A DNA stretch of 43,881 bases, from positions 1-43,881 of the forward strand of contig JAOTYM010000019.1 of the NCBI GenBank assembly GCA_029861845.1, given 5' to 3'. The notes beneath the pieces were generated by a model. It was not told the DNA's origin, ran no database searches, and saw nothing but the letters and a program-made list of their open reading frames with translations. Source of the DNA: Gammaproteobacteria bacterium (GTDB lineage: Bacteria; Pseudomonadota; Gammaproteobacteria; Acidiferrobacterales; SPGG2). Positions 29,347 to 37,462 of this stretch are shown here, piece by piece; positions within the stretch are counted from its first letter, which is position 1, and every line of letters begins with the position of its first letter. Both the position numbers and the translations under genes were made by a program.

Positions 29347-29661
29347 TGGTGGGCCCGGTAGGACTCGAACCTACGACCAAGGGATTCACTAGGTCCAATA
29401 TTTCTACTGGGAGTGGACTATCTCATCACCCTCAACCGGTGTTGTTAGGGTGCGGGACGCTCTATGCCTGTGATTAAGAACACTGAAGTTCTCAGGTAGT
29501 CTCTGCACCTTCCGGAGGTGTACCCCCGGCTTGGCTCAGGGTTGCCATCAGCCGAACTGTTAAGGTTTCCCTGAATTCATCCCGTTCATTTCACACCTCT
29601 CGGTGTGAACACACCTTTCTTAAGATGAGTCCCCTGCTCTAACCAACTGAGCTACAGGCCC
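29347..29661 (-). tRNA. tRNA-Ile(CAU), split by a group I intron
   Basis: The 5' exon is 29625-29661 (37 nt) and the 3' exon 29347-29386 (40 nt); spliced they give a 77-nt cloverleaf with encoded CCA. Acceptor GGGCCTG/CGGGCCC, D stem GCTC/GAGC, anticodon stem GGGGA/TCCCT, loop CT-CAT-AA, T stem GTAGG/CCTAC with TTCGAGT, discriminator A. CTTGGTCG after the anticodon and the GGG-AC-TCATAA arrangement match E. coli tRNA-Ile2 rather than elongator or initiator tRNA-Met, so C34 should become lysidine by TilS. The intron interrupts the loop right after the anticodon. rpoD is the next conserved gene upstream on this strand, as in Pseudomonas. Confidence 0.95.
29387..29624 (-). ncRNA. self-splicing group I intron (IC3-like) in tRNA-Ile(CAU)
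   Basis: The intron is 238 nt. The 5' exon ends in T36 of the anticodon and the intron ends in G (29387), as group I chemistry requires. P1 is CATCTT/AAGGTG (guide 29612-29617) with a U-G pair at the splice site. P2 is an 8-bp TTCACACC/GGTGTGAA stem capped by GAGA. P3 is CGGGATG/CGTCCCG, P6 CCGGGGG/CCTCCGG, P7 GACTA/TAGTC, P8 CACCCT/AGGGTG. P9 is CCAGTA-GAAA-TATTGG. Conserved strings CAGGGAAACC, CCTGAGCCAAGCC (29528-29546), GTGCAGAGACTA and GAGATAGTCC closely match the cyanobacterial tRNA-Leu and Azoarcus tRNA-Ile introns. It has no internal ORF. An extra hairpin (29467-29496) sits between P7 and P3. Confidence 0.96.
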
Positions 29662-29694
29662 AAACATTACTATCTTATCAGTTTTTTGCCTGGC

Positions 29695-29770
29695 GCTTGA
29701 TATCCATGCTCGTTATTCAATCAAGCCTTTGCACCGGTTCCATGAAAGGCTTATGATAACAATCATAAGC
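29695..29770 (+). promoter_or_regulatory. chain of three mutually exclusive stem-loops upstream of the HNH gene
   Basis: Four short segments pair in overlapping combinations. 1:2 is GCTTGAT (29695-29701) with ATCAAGC (29720-29726). 2:3 is AAGCCTTT (29723-29730) with AAAGGCTT (29745-29752). 3:4 is GCTTATGAT (29749-29757) with ATCATAAGC (29762-29770), loop AACA. All are perfect. Only alternate pairs can form at once, which resembles an attenuator, but no T-run follows the last stem. It ends 13 bp before the HNH start and lies about 35 bp upstream of the tRNA on the other strand, so it could affect either gene. Confidence 0.4.
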
Positions 29771-29783
29771 AATAAATCCACTC

Positions 29784-30149
29784 ATGAAAATATGCTTAAA
29801 TTGCGAAAAGAAGTTGCGAGGACGGCAAACGAGATTCTGTTCTCGTAAATGCAAAAACACTTATAACAATCAGTCCTACCAGTCCTACCAGACCCAACAG
29901 CGTCGAGGGCGACAGAGGAAGCGGCAACTCATACAACTCAAGGGCATGCAATGCGAGCGATGTCATTACAACAGGAATTCCGCAGCCCTAGATTTTCACC
30001 ATGCCGACCCTGAGGGCAAAGACTTTCAACTAGATCTCAGGTCGTTGTCCAACCGAAAGTGGGAAGTCATCCTCACAGAAGCGCACAAGTGCACCTTGTT
30101 ATGCTCGAATTGTCACGCCGAATTGCATAACCCCGACTGTGCGCTCTAG
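29784..30149 (+). CDS. small zinc-finger HNH nuclease
   Basis: Protein of 121 aa. An N-terminal zinc finger has C4/C7 and C19/C23 (CLNCEKKL, FCSRKCKN). A basic, Gln-rich linker (QRRGRQRKRQ) follows, then an HNH/ββα-metal nuclease core with C57/C60, FHH at 71-73 and CSNCHAELH at 107-115 (structural C107/C110, catalytic H). A 9-bp direct duplication (29871-29888) encodes SYQSYQ. No Shine-Dalgarno is obvious before the ATG. It is divergent from the intron-bearing tRNA and converges with rpoD (50 bp). Small HNH proteins of this form often act in mobile elements; a homing role for the adjacent intron is a hypothesis. It could also be an unrelated passenger. Confidence 0.85.
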   Translation: MKICLNCEKKLRGRQTRFCSRKCKNTYNNQSYQSYQTQQRRGRQRKRQLIQLKGMQCERCHYNRNSAALDFHHADPEGKDFQLDLRSLSNRKWEVILTEAHKCTLLCSNCHAELHNPDCAL

Positions 30150-30199
30150 CCTGATCGCTACGCGACCCTGGCGCTACCGGCCCGCAGCCGCAAACAGCT

Positions 30200-32020
30200 T
30201 TACGAGTCGATAAAGCTGCGCAAATGATCAGAGCGGGTGGGATGTCGTAGCTTACGCAAGGCCTTAGCCTCAATCTGACGAATGCGCTCGCGCGTCACAT
30301 CAAACTGTTTACCGACTTCCTCGAGTGTGTGATCGGTATTCATGCCGATACCGAAACGCATCCTTAGGACCTTGGCCTCACGTGGGGTAAGCGTTGATAA
30401 GATTTCACCAGTAGCGCCTTTGAGACCCGCACCCGTCGCGGCGTCGGGTGGTGCAACTGTGTTTGCATCCTCGACAAAATCGCCAAGGTGAGAATCCTCG
30501 TCATCGCCAATGGGTGTTTCCATCGAGATTGGTTCCCTGGCAATCTTAAGTACTTTGCGGATCTTATCTTCTGACATATCCATGCGCTGCGCGAGTTCTT
30601 CTGGCGTCGCTTCACGTCCCATTTCTTGCAACATCTCACGCGAGATCCGGTTTAACTTATTGATTGTTTCAATCATATGCACCGGAATACGGATGGTGCG
30701 GGCTTGATCGGCGATCGAGCGTGTGATCGCCTGGCGAATCCACCAAGTCGCATAGGTCGAGAATTTGTAACCGCGTCGGTACTCGAACTTGTCCACCGCC
30801 TTCATCAAGCCGATATTGCCTTCCTGGATAAGATCCAGAAACTGCAATCCACGATTCGTGTACTTCTTAGCGATGGAGATGACGAGCCGCAAGTTAGCTT
30901 CTACCATTTCTTTCTTGGCGCGGCGTGCCTTAGCCTCGCCGATCGACATACGCCGATTTACTTCCTTCAGCTGTTGAATCGACATACCGGCACGCTCTTC
31001 GAGCGCGGCTAGCTTTTTCTGCGCCGCATAGATCGTATCCGCATGTTTTTCAATGACGTCCTTATTGCAATCTCCGGACCGAATGACCTTCTTTACCCAA
31101 CGTCGGTTGGTACTGTTGTCTGGGAAACTCTTGATGAAACTCTTACGAGGCATCCGTGCCTTTTCGACGCAGATTCCCATGACCACTCTTTCTTGTAAGC
31201 GCGCCCCGTCGACCAAAGACCGCACTTGCGCAACTAATCCGTTGATCTGCTTGGGCACAAGCTTTAGTTGCAGAAATTCGTCGATAAGTCGCTTTTGTGC
31301 ACGCGCTGCCTCAGTGCTATCGTAACCCTTCTTGCTGATGGCCTTAGTCAAGTTCGTGTACAATCGGCGGATTCGCGTGAATCGCATCATGGCTTCTTCG
31401 CGGACCGCGCGTAGATCTTCCTCGGCGTCATCGTTATCCTGCACATCAGCTGCTTCGAGCGGGTTATGGACCTGTGGAATTGGGTCGTCCACTGCATCTG
31501 GATCAATAAAACCAGAAATCAAGTCGGACAGGCGCACTTGCTCGTTTTCGCACAACTCCATCAGCCGCAGTAGTTCGTCTATAGCAGCTGGGCAAGCGGC
31601 GATCGCCTCTGTCGTTTGTCGAATCCCGTCTTCTATGCGCTTAGCGAGCTCGATTTCCCCCTGGCGCGTCAGCAACTCAACGGTACCCATTTCACGCATA
31701 TACATGCGCACCGGGTCCGTGGTACGGCCGAACTCGCTGTCAACCGCGGAAACCAGTACTTGCTCGGCCTCTTCCACCACTTCCTCGTCGTCTTCAGAGG
31801 TGGCTGCCTCGGTCTTTAGCAACAGCGCGTCAGGGTCTGGGGGCTCATCGTAGACATCGATCCCCATGTCGTTGATCATGTTCACTACCGCCTCAATCTG
31901 ATCGGTGTCGTGAACATCCTCCGGGAGATGGTCATTAATCTCGCGGTAGGTAAGGAAGCCCTGCTGTTTGCCCTGGATTATGAGTTTTCTAAGCTGGGAG
32001 CGTTGGGTCTCTTGATCCAT
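30200..32020 (-). CDS. rpoD: RNA polymerase primary sigma factor RpoD (sigma-70)
   Basis: Housekeeping sigma factor of 606 aa. Region 1.1 starts [14 protein letters not shown] and includes [13 protein letters not shown] chose this ATG (32020) by match to the E. coli N-terminus, not the longer frame from 32056. Region 1.2 is [12 protein letters not shown], the non-conserved region follows, region 2 has [20 protein letters not shown], region 3 [20 protein letters not shown] and region 4.2 [18 protein letters not shown]. It is last in the rpsU-yqeY-dnaG-rpoD run, 72 bp after dnaG. The conserved downstream neighbour tRNA(CAU) is now separated from it by the HNH gene. Confidence 0.99.
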   Translation of the reverse strand: MDQETQRSQLRKLIIQGKQQGFLTYREINDHLPEDVHDTDQIEAVVNMINDMGIDVYDEPPDPDALLLKTEAATSEDDEEVVEEAEQVLVSAVDSEFGRTTDPVRMYMREMGTVELLTRQGEIELAKRIEDGIRQTTEAIAACPAAIDELLRLMELCENEQVRLSDLISGFIDPDAVDDPIPQVHNPLEAADVQDNDDAEEDLRAVREEAMMRFTRIRRLYTNLTKAISKKGYDSTEAARAQKRLIDEFLQLKLVPKQINGLVAQVRSLVDGARLQERVVMGICVEKARMPRKSFIKSFPDNSTNRRWVKKVIRSGDCNKDVIEKHADTIYAAQKKLAALEERAGMSIQQLKEVNRRMSIGEAKARRAKKEMVEANLRLVISIAKKYTNRGLQFLDLIQEGNIGLMKAVDKFEYRRGYKFSTYATWWIRQAITRSIADQARTIRIPVHMIETINKLNRISREMLQEMGREATPEELAQRMDMSEDKIRKVLKIAREPISMETPIGDDEDSHLGDFVEDANTVAPPDAATGAGLKGATGEILSTLTPREAKVLRMRFGIGMNTDHTLEEVGKQFDVTRERIRQIEAKALRKLRHPTRSDHLRSFIDS

Positions 32021-32092
32021 TCGTGGTTTGTCCGGCGTCAGGTTGGAAAAAAGCAAACTGCGTACTATATCTCAAAATATCGTCTAAACGAA

Positions 32093-33865
32093 TCAATTTG
32101 TGGGCGTAGGGCCATCAGAACGGCCTGTTTCGGCCAATAATCGACCGAGTTCGGCCTTTTCGGCCTGATTCAGTCCTTTTGCCCGCTCCTTATACAACAG
32201 TCTCTCGGTGCGCTGCTCACGCGCCGCCTTCTGCAATTGGGCCAAGGTACCTTGAAACTCGGCCTCGGCATCCTGTTCCAATAGTGGATGCGTCCACACC
32301 GCCAGCTTTTCAAGGTGGGTTCGATGCTCGCTGGCACGGAATCGCTCTATGAGCGCCGCCGTGTTCAACTCCGGATCGATCTTGAGGATATCGAGCATAG
32401 CCGCCAGCAAATTTGTGCCCGGCAGGTCGAGTCCAACGATATCCTCGGGATCCGCCACCTGCTTCGCAAGCGTTGGATCCCTCAGCAAGAGCGCCACCGC
32501 CGTGCGTACCAGCGAAGGTGGCTTCCTTAACTCGGCCCTGGGGCGATTGGCCGATTTCGGCGACACCTTGGTGGTCGTCGCTAATCCCAGTGTAGACAAT
32601 TTCTGTGGATCCAACCCACTGATCTCGGCCAGACGATCGCGCATCATCTGTTGAAACGGACCCTCGGGGATCTTGGACAGTAGTGGCGATGCGAGTTCCA
32701 CCATTCGGGCACGGCCATCCAGTCGACGCACGTCGGCACGGTCATGCAAGTTTCTGAAAAAATAGTCAGGTAGCGGCTCTACCTGGCGCGCCAAGAACGC
32801 CTCCGCCCCTTCGCGTCGAATGACGGAATCGGGATCCTCACCTTCAGGCAGAAACAAGAAGCTTGCCTGGCGACCTTCGCCCAGGGTGGGCAGCGCCGTT
32901 TCTAGCGCGCGCCAAGCCGCCTGCAGGCCGGCCCTGTCGCCGTCGAAACAGAAAATTATGCCAGGTGTAAAGCGGAACAACCGATCCAGATGATCGCGCG
33001 TGGTGGCGGTGCCCAGCGTCGCCACCGCAAAGTCGATGCCGCACTGCGCCAGTGCAACGACATCCGTGTAGCCCTCCACCACAAACACACGCTGCTCGCG
33101 CCGAATGGCATCGCGCCCGAGAAATAGACCATACATCTCACGACCCTTATGAAATAACGCGGTCTCGGGTGAGTTCAGATATTTGGGTTCAGCCTCGCCG
33201 AGGACGCGACCACCGAATCCGACAATGCGGCCGCGGTGGTCATGGATCGGAAACATGAGGCGATTACGGAAGCGATCGTAGTAGCCGCCACCGTCCTTGG
33301 CCGCCAAGAGGCCGGCCTGTTGCAAATGTTTACGGCGCACCTCGTCGGTGCCAAGTGCCCGCAACAGGTTGTCCCACCCGTCGGGCGCGAAACCGAGCCC
33401 AAAGCGAGCGCCGACTTCACCACTCAAGCCACGACCCTTCAAATAATCAATAACCACCTGGGCTCGGGGATGGTCGCGAAGCTGGTGCCGATAGTAGGTG
33501 GCTGCCTCCTGCAAAATATCCAGGAGATCTTGCTGGTGCTCGAACTGGCCCCCGCCGGCGACTACTTCCTCGGGCACTGGCATACCGACGTGGTTAGCGA
33601 GCGCTTCCACCGCCTCGGGGAAGCTCATGTGCTCATACTCCATGAGAAACCCGATGGCGTTGCCATTGGCCTGACAGCCGAAGCAGTGATAGAACTGTTT
33701 GTCGGCGCTGACGGTAAAGGAGGGGGTCTTTTCGTCGTGAAACGGACAGCGCGCCTTAAAGTCCTTACCACCTTTGGTCAAGGGCACGCGGGCGTCGATC
33801 ACTTCCACGATATCGGCGCGTATGAGTAACTGATCGATAAAACCCTGAGGGATGCGGGCGGCCAT
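32093..33865 (-). CDS. dnaG: DNA primase
   Basis: Makes RNA primers at the replication fork. At 590 aa, the N-terminal zinc ribbon is C40-H43-C61-C64 (CPFHDEKTPSF, FYHCFGCQANG), the same spacing as E. coli. The TOPRIM domain has VFVVEGYTDVVALAQCGIDF and FCFDGDRAGLQAAW. The C-terminal helicase-binding part (about 430-590) is present but divergent. It lies 62 bp after yqeY and 72 bp before rpoD in the macromolecular-synthesis operon. Confidence 0.98.
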   Translation of the reverse strand: MAARIPQGFIDQLLIRADIVEVIDARVPLTKGGKDFKARCPFHDEKTPSFTVSADKQFYHCFGCQANGNAIGFLMEYEHMSFPEAVEALANHVGMPVPEEVVAGGGQFEHQQDLLDILQEAATYYRHQLRDHPRAQVVIDYLKGRGLSGEVGARFGLGFAPDGWDNLLRALGTDEVRRKHLQQAGLLAAKDGGGYYDRFRNRLMFPIHDHRGRIVGFGGRVLGEAEPKYLNSPETALFHKGREMYGLFLGRDAIRREQRVFVVEGYTDVVALAQCGIDFAVATLGTATTRDHLDRLFRFTPGIIFCFDGDRAGLQAAWRALETALPTLGEGRQASFLFLPEGEDPDSVIRREGAEAFLARQVEPLPDYFFRNLHDRADVRRLDGRARMVELASPLLSKIPEGPFQQMMRDRLAEISGLDPQKLSTLGLATTTKVSPKSANRPRAELRKPPSLVRTAVALLLRDPTLAKQVADPEDIVGLDLPGTNLLAAMLDILKIDPELNTAALIERFRASEHRTHLEKLAVWTHPLLEQDAEAEFQGTLAQLQKAAREQRTERLLYKERAKGLNQAEKAELGRLLAETGRSDGPTPTN

Positions 33866-33927
33866 GGCAAGTATTCTAACAGGCCCGTCGACACACCACG
33901 CGGCACGGTTGCTAGTTGGCCTATGGA

Positions 33928-34374
33928 TTAGCCGCCGAGCCGAGTTTTCACCATTTTACTCACCCTAGCCATATCCGCCCGCCCCTGCAGTTTGGGTTTT
34001 AAGACCGCCATCACTGCGCCCATATGCCGCATCGATTCGGCGGAGGTCTCGGCCAGGGCATCGCGAACCATCTTGTCCAGCGCTTGATCATCCAGGGGCT
34101 CCGGAAGATATGCCTGCCAAACAGCAATCTCACGATTTTCTTTGTCTGCGAGGTCGGCGCGGCCCCCTTGCTGAAACTGGGTGGCGGCCTCGCGACTTTG
34201 CTTAATCAGTTTCTCGGCAACTGCCATCACGGCAGCGTCATCAAGCGTAGTGCGCTCATCCACTTCGCGCCGCTGGACTGCTGCCAATAGCAGGCGAATG
34301 GCCCCTAGACGTTCGCTGTCCTTGGCCCGTAGGGCCTTTTTCATATCCTCGGTGATTGTGTGCTTCAGGCTCAT
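33928..34374 (-). CDS. yqeY: GatB/YqeY domain protein
   Basis: Small helical protein of 148 aa: MSLKHTITEDMKKALRAKDS, LGAIRLLLAAVQRREVD and MGAVMAVLKPKLQGRADMAR match YqeY, related to the tRNA-binding tail of GatB. Its position between rpsU and dnaG is conserved in Proteobacteria. The molecular role is not established; a tRNA-related function is inferred from homology. It starts 33 bp after the rpsU stop. Confidence 0.93.
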   Translation of the reverse strand: MSLKHTITEDMKKALRAKDSERLGAIRLLLAAVQRREVDERTTLDDAAVMAVAEKLIKQSREAATQFQQGGRADLADKENREIAVWQAYLPEPLDDQALDKMVRDALAETSAESMRHMGAVMAVLKPKLQGRADMARVSKMVKTRLGG

Positions 34375-34407
34375 AAAAGGGTCAGCCTGGCGGGGGTGTG
34401 GTCGCTA

Positions 34408-34623
34408 TCAATACTTGCGGGTGGTGCGTTGTGCGACGCGCGCTATTTTCTTCAGTTCGCGTTTGCGGGCAGCGGCGGCCTTGCGTTTACGGACTGAAGT
34501 CGGCTTTTCATAGAACTCGCGCCGACGCATTTCCGAGAAAACCCCCGCCTTCTCGCACGAACGGCGGAAGCGGCGTAGCGCTATCTCAAATGGCTCGTTA
34601 TCCTTTAACCGAATGGATGGCAT
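34408..34623 (-). CDS. rpsU: 30S ribosomal protein S21
   Basis: S21 of 71 aa: [20 protein letters not shown], then [20 protein letters not shown] and a basic C-terminal tail. It is first in the rpsU-yqeY-dnaG-rpoD operon. The ribosome site TAAGGA lies 3 nt before the ATG. Length and start match the gammaproteobacterial protein. Confidence 0.98.
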   Translation of the reverse strand: MPSIRLKDNEPFEIALRRFRRSCEKAGVFSEMRRREFYEKPTSVRKRKAAAARKRELKKIARVAQRTTRKY

Positions 34624-34683
34624 CTATCCTTACGGGCCTCGATTACTGGCTGGGTAGCCACAATATGGGCTGCAAAGCGCGCG

Positions 34684-34712
34684 ATTCTATAGGCTCCAGA
34701 CGCCTTTGTACA
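34684..34712 (-). promoter_or_regulatory. sigma-70 promoter of the rpsU-dnaG-rpoD operon
   Basis: On the minus strand a -35 TGTACA (34707-34712, four of six) and a -10 TAGAAT (34684-34689, five of six) are separated by exactly 17 bp. The start would fall near 34677, giving a leader of about 55 nt before rpsU. It lies in the divergent rpsU/tsaD intergenic region. No LexA box like the one at E. coli rpsU is present. Confidence 0.55.
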
Positions 34713-34758
34713 CCCAATCGCCCTTGCCCGACCCCCAATATCCTCCGAGAATAGTGCC

Positions 34759-35775
34759 ATGCGTGTTTTGGGTCTTGAGACTTCCTGCGACGACACCGGT
34801 GTCGCCATCTATGATTCGAAAAAAGGTCTTCTTGGACATGGCCTCGCGTCGCAGGCGCTTATTCACGCGCCATTTGGGGGTGTGGTGCCTGAACTCGCAT
34901 CTCGTGACCACGTGCGCAAAACCTTACCTTTGATCCAGGCGATTATGGCCGATGGCGATACTCAAGCCAGCGACATCGATGGCGTCGCTTATACGGTTGG
35001 ACCCGGCTTGGTGGGGGCGCTGCTAGTGGGGGCCGCGATTGGCCGTGCCCTGGCCTACGCCTGGCAGATTCCTGGGATTGGGATCCACCATCTGGAGGGA
35101 CACCTCCTGTCCCCCATGCTTGAGCCGAAGCCACCGGCGTTTCCATTTCTGGCGTTGTTAGTCTCTGGCGGCCACACCGCGCTTGCAGATATCCGCGGGC
35201 CGGGCCGGTACACTATCCTTGGCGAATCACTCGATGATGCCGCCGGTGAGGCGTTTGACAAGACCGCCAAGTTGCTCGGTCTGGGATATCCAGGGGGTCC
35301 CGCCATCGCGCGCGTTGCCCGCGGGGGAACGCCCGGACGCTTTCATTTTCCGCGGCCGATGACCGATAAACCTGGGCTCAACTTTAGTTTTAGCGGGCTC
35401 AAAACGGCAGTTGCCAATGCGGTTAAGGGTCGTGACCTTGACGAGCAGACGGTAGCCGACATCGCCTGCAGCTTTCAGCAAGCGGCAATAGAAACGCTGA
35501 CCATCAAATGTGCCCGCGCGCTCGATGAAACCGGCCATGAGCGTTTGGTAGTTGTCGGCGGCGTGAGCGCCAACACGCTATTGCGCGACCGCGTCAGCGA
35601 GATGGCCCAACAGAAAGGTGTGCGTGAGTATTATCCGAGGCTCGAATTTTCGACCGACAACGGTGCGATGATTGCCTATGCGGGGTATCTACGTCTCGTC
35701 GCTGGCCAACGCGACACGTTTAGCTTTGGTGTACGGGCGCGTTGGGAAATCGATAGCTTGGAACCAATAACCTAA
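34759..35775 (+). CDS. tsaD: tRNA threonylcarbamoyltransferase subunit TsaD
   Basis: Catalytic subunit (338 aa) of the t6A37 synthase, transferring threonylcarbamoyl to A37 of ANN-decoding tRNAs with TsaB/TsaE. Metal ligands H111 and H115 ([12 protein letters not shown]) and D300 ([13 protein letters not shown]) are present; [14 protein letters not shown] starts the ASKHA fold. It is divergent from rpsU, as in most Gammaproteobacteria. One expected substrate is tRNA-Ile(CAU), encoded at 29347-29661, whose intron lies directly before A37. Confidence 0.98.
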   Translation: MRVLGLETSCDDTGVAIYDSKKGLLGHGLASQALIHAPFGGVVPELASRDHVRKTLPLIQAIMADGDTQASDIDGVAYTVGPGLVGALLVGAAIGRALAYAWQIPGIGIHHLEGHLLSPMLEPKPPAFPFLALLVSGGHTALADIRGPGRYTILGESLDDAAGEAFDKTAKLLGLGYPGGPAIARVARGGTPGRFHFPRPMTDKPGLNFSFSGLKTAVANAVKGRDLDEQTVADIACSFQQAAIETLTIKCARALDETGHERLVVVGGVSANTLLRDRVSEMAQQKGVREYYPRLEFSTDNGAMIAYAGYLRLVAGQRDTFSFGVRARWEIDSLEPIT

Positions 35776-35821
35776 GTGCAACCCGCACCGTTAGCCACGC
35801 AACCATGAGAACTGGCGGCAG

Positions 35822-36400
35822 ATGAACTTTTGCAGTAACTGCGGCGTTGCCGTGCAGCTTCGAATACCACCAGGTGACAATCTACCTCGGTACGTGTGCG
35901 ACGCCTGTAACATGATCCATTACCAAAATCCCAAGGTCGTTGCCGGTTGCCTTCCGCAATGGGACGACAAGGTCTTACTCTGTCGCCGAGCGATCGAGCC
36001 GCGTTATGGGCTTTGGACCTTGCCAGCCGGCTTCATGGAGAAAGGTGAGACGACAGTGCAAGCGGCCATGCGGGAAACGCTGGAGGAGGCCGGCGCCAAG
36101 GTTGAGATAACCGGCCTGTATACGCTATTTAACCTACCGCATATCGACCAAGTTTATCTGCTCTACCGAAGTCGATTGCTTGATCTCGACTTCGCACCAG
36201 GCGGCGAGAGCCTCGAGGTTGAATTATTTAGCAAGCGTGAAATTCCATGGGACCAACTAGCATTCCGCGTTATGCATGAGACCCTCAAACTCTACTTCGA
36301 AGATCAGGGCGCAGGCACGTTTGGCACGTACGTAGGTGACATCGTGCGGACACAAGACAAGGCTTCTTACATAGTTAGTTTAATCGCCAAGGAGCGCTAG
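35822..36400 (+). CDS. NUDIX hydrolase with N-terminal zinc ribbon
   Basis: Protein of 192 aa. The zinc ribbon is C4/C7...C26/C29, then a NUDIX fold with a complete box, G70-x5-E-x7-REUxEExGU (70-92: GFMEKGETTVQA..., RETLEEAGA). The layout resembles NudC-like or ADP-ribose/nucleotide-sugar pyrophosphatases, but the NudC SQPWPFPxS motif is absent. It would cleave a nucleoside diphosphate linked to another group; the substrate is unknown. Between tsaD and plsY, its stop overlaps the convergent plsY stop by 4 bp. Confidence 0.9.
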   Translation: MNFCSNCGVAVQLRIPPGDNLPRYVCDACNMIHYQNPKVVAGCLPQWDDKVLLCRRAIEPRYGLWTLPAGFMEKGETTVQAAMRETLEEAGAKVEITGLYTLFNLPHIDQVYLLYRSRLLDLDFAPGGESLEVELFSKREIPWDQLAFRVMHETLKLYFEDQGAGTFGTYVGDIVRTQDKASYIVSLIAKER

Positions 36401-36993
36401 CCATCCATATGGCCGATCTTATCCTCTTTGCCAGCAAAGAGATTGCGAATGTTGGCGCGGTGTCGCCAACAGAGCAGCACAGACATCGCGATGCTTGCAA
36501 CAAGGTACGGCAGTTGACCATATAGTACCCACCACACGTATGCGGGTGCAGCGAAAGACGCTACCAACGCAGCCAACGACGAGTAACGAAACAGGGCTGC
36601 AATTAACAACCAAGTCAGTAAGAGCGCTAACGCAACCCAAGGACTCAGGCCGAGCCAGACGCCGAAAGCGGTCGCAACGCCCTTACCACCTCTGAACCGA
36701 AAGAACACCGGATACAGGTGGCCCAAGAACGCGGCTAGTCCTACCAATGCCAGCACCACGGAGTCACCCGTAATACTCCTAGTAATCACTACTGGTATTG
36801 CCCCCTTCACAACATCTCCGAGCAGCGTTAGTGCCGCCGCCGTTTTACCGCCATATCGCAAGATGTTGGTGGCACCCGGATTCCCCGAGCCCACGTCGCG
36901 CGGGTCTTCTAGATGTTTTAGCCGCGCAATTAATATAGCGCTCGAAATCGAGCCCACTAAGTAGGCAGCTGGAACCAGCAGATACTCAATCAT
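36397..36993 (-). CDS. plsY: acyl-phosphate:glycerol-3-phosphate acyltransferase PlsY
   Basis: Inner-membrane enzyme (198 aa) making lysophosphatidic acid from acyl-phosphate. Motif 1 GSISSAILIARL, motif 2 DPRDVGSGNPGATNILR and motif 3 FLGHLYPVFFRFRGGKGVAT are all clear. It is divergent from folB (85 bp between starts), a neighbourhood conserved with tsaD in many Gammaproteobacteria. Confidence 0.97.
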   Translation of the reverse strand: MIEYLLVPAAYLVGSISSAILIARLKHLEDPRDVGSGNPGATNILRYGGKTAAALTLLGDVVKGAIPVVITRSITGDSVVLALVGLAAFLGHLYPVFFRFRGGKGVATAFGVWLGLSPWVALALLLTWLLIAALFRYSSLAALVASFAAPAYVWWVLYGQLPYLVASIAMSVLLCWRHRANIRNLFAGKEDKIGHMDG

Positions 36994-37078
36994 TCGGATA
37001 TTGGAAGCCTTTGTTCGATGCTACGTCAAGACATGCGGTGGGATTTTCGCTATATTGCCGACCAATTTTGGAGAATTT

Positions 37079-37435
37079 ATGGATATTGTTTACATCAGCA
37101 ACCTGAAGATTCCCTGCACCATTGGTGTTTGGGATTGGGAACGCCGCATCAAGCAAACAGTGATTATCGATTTAGAAATGGCGACTGATGTGCGGCCGGC
37201 TGCAAAAAGTGATCGCCTCGACGACGCGCTGGACTACAAAGCAGTGACCAAACGCGTGACGGAATATGTGGGAAGTTCTGAGTTTAAGCTGGTAGAAGCG
37301 CTAGCCGAAAACGTAGCGAATACGGTACTTGAAGAGTTTAAGGTACCCTGGGTACGAGTACGCATCAACAAGCGAGGTGCGCTACGTGGCGCCACCGACG
37401 TTGGTGTACTCATCGAGCGACAAGCGAAATCCTAG
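37079..37435 (+). CDS. folB: dihydroneopterin aldolase
   Basis: Folate pathway enzyme of 118 aa from the ATG at 37079, which follows a GGAG site by 5 nt; a frame 26 codons longer has no family match. MDIVYISNLKIPCTIGVWDW, LDYKAVTKRV, LVEALAENVA (catalytic Glu region) and VRINKRGALRGATDVGV (catalytic Lys region) are FolB features. It lies 27 bp upstream of folK and likely forms an operon with it. Confidence 0.96.
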   Translation: MDIVYISNLKIPCTIGVWDWERRIKQTVIIDLEMATDVRPAAKSDRLDDALDYKAVTKRVTEYVGSSEFKLVEALAENVANTVLEEFKVPWVRVRINKRGALRGATDVGVLIERQAKS

Positions 37436-37462
37436 AAATTTAGTGCGGCGGATAGATTGGTA

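Noticed and set aside
29384-29624. Stretch between the tRNA halves read as a repeat/CRISPR fragment or a broken tRNA
   Set aside because: There are no spaced direct repeats, and the exons join perfectly. The internal sequence folds as a group I intron core, so the tRNA is not broken.
29347-29661. tRNA with CAU anticodon taken as tRNA-Met
   Set aside because: The anticodon-stem/variable-loop sequence (TCCCTTGGTCG) and acceptor stem resemble tRNA-Ile2, not elongator or initiator Met tRNAs. Proof would need TilS identity elements checked by a tRNA classifier.
29871-29888. Tandem 9-bp duplication in the HNH gene as a phase-variation repeat
   Set aside because: There are only two units and the period is a multiple of three, so copy-number change would not alter the frame.
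32021-32092. Separate promoter for rpoD in the dnaG-rpoD gap
   Set aside because: A TTGATT is present, but no acceptable -10 lies 16-18 bp downstream, and no sigma-32 pattern was found.
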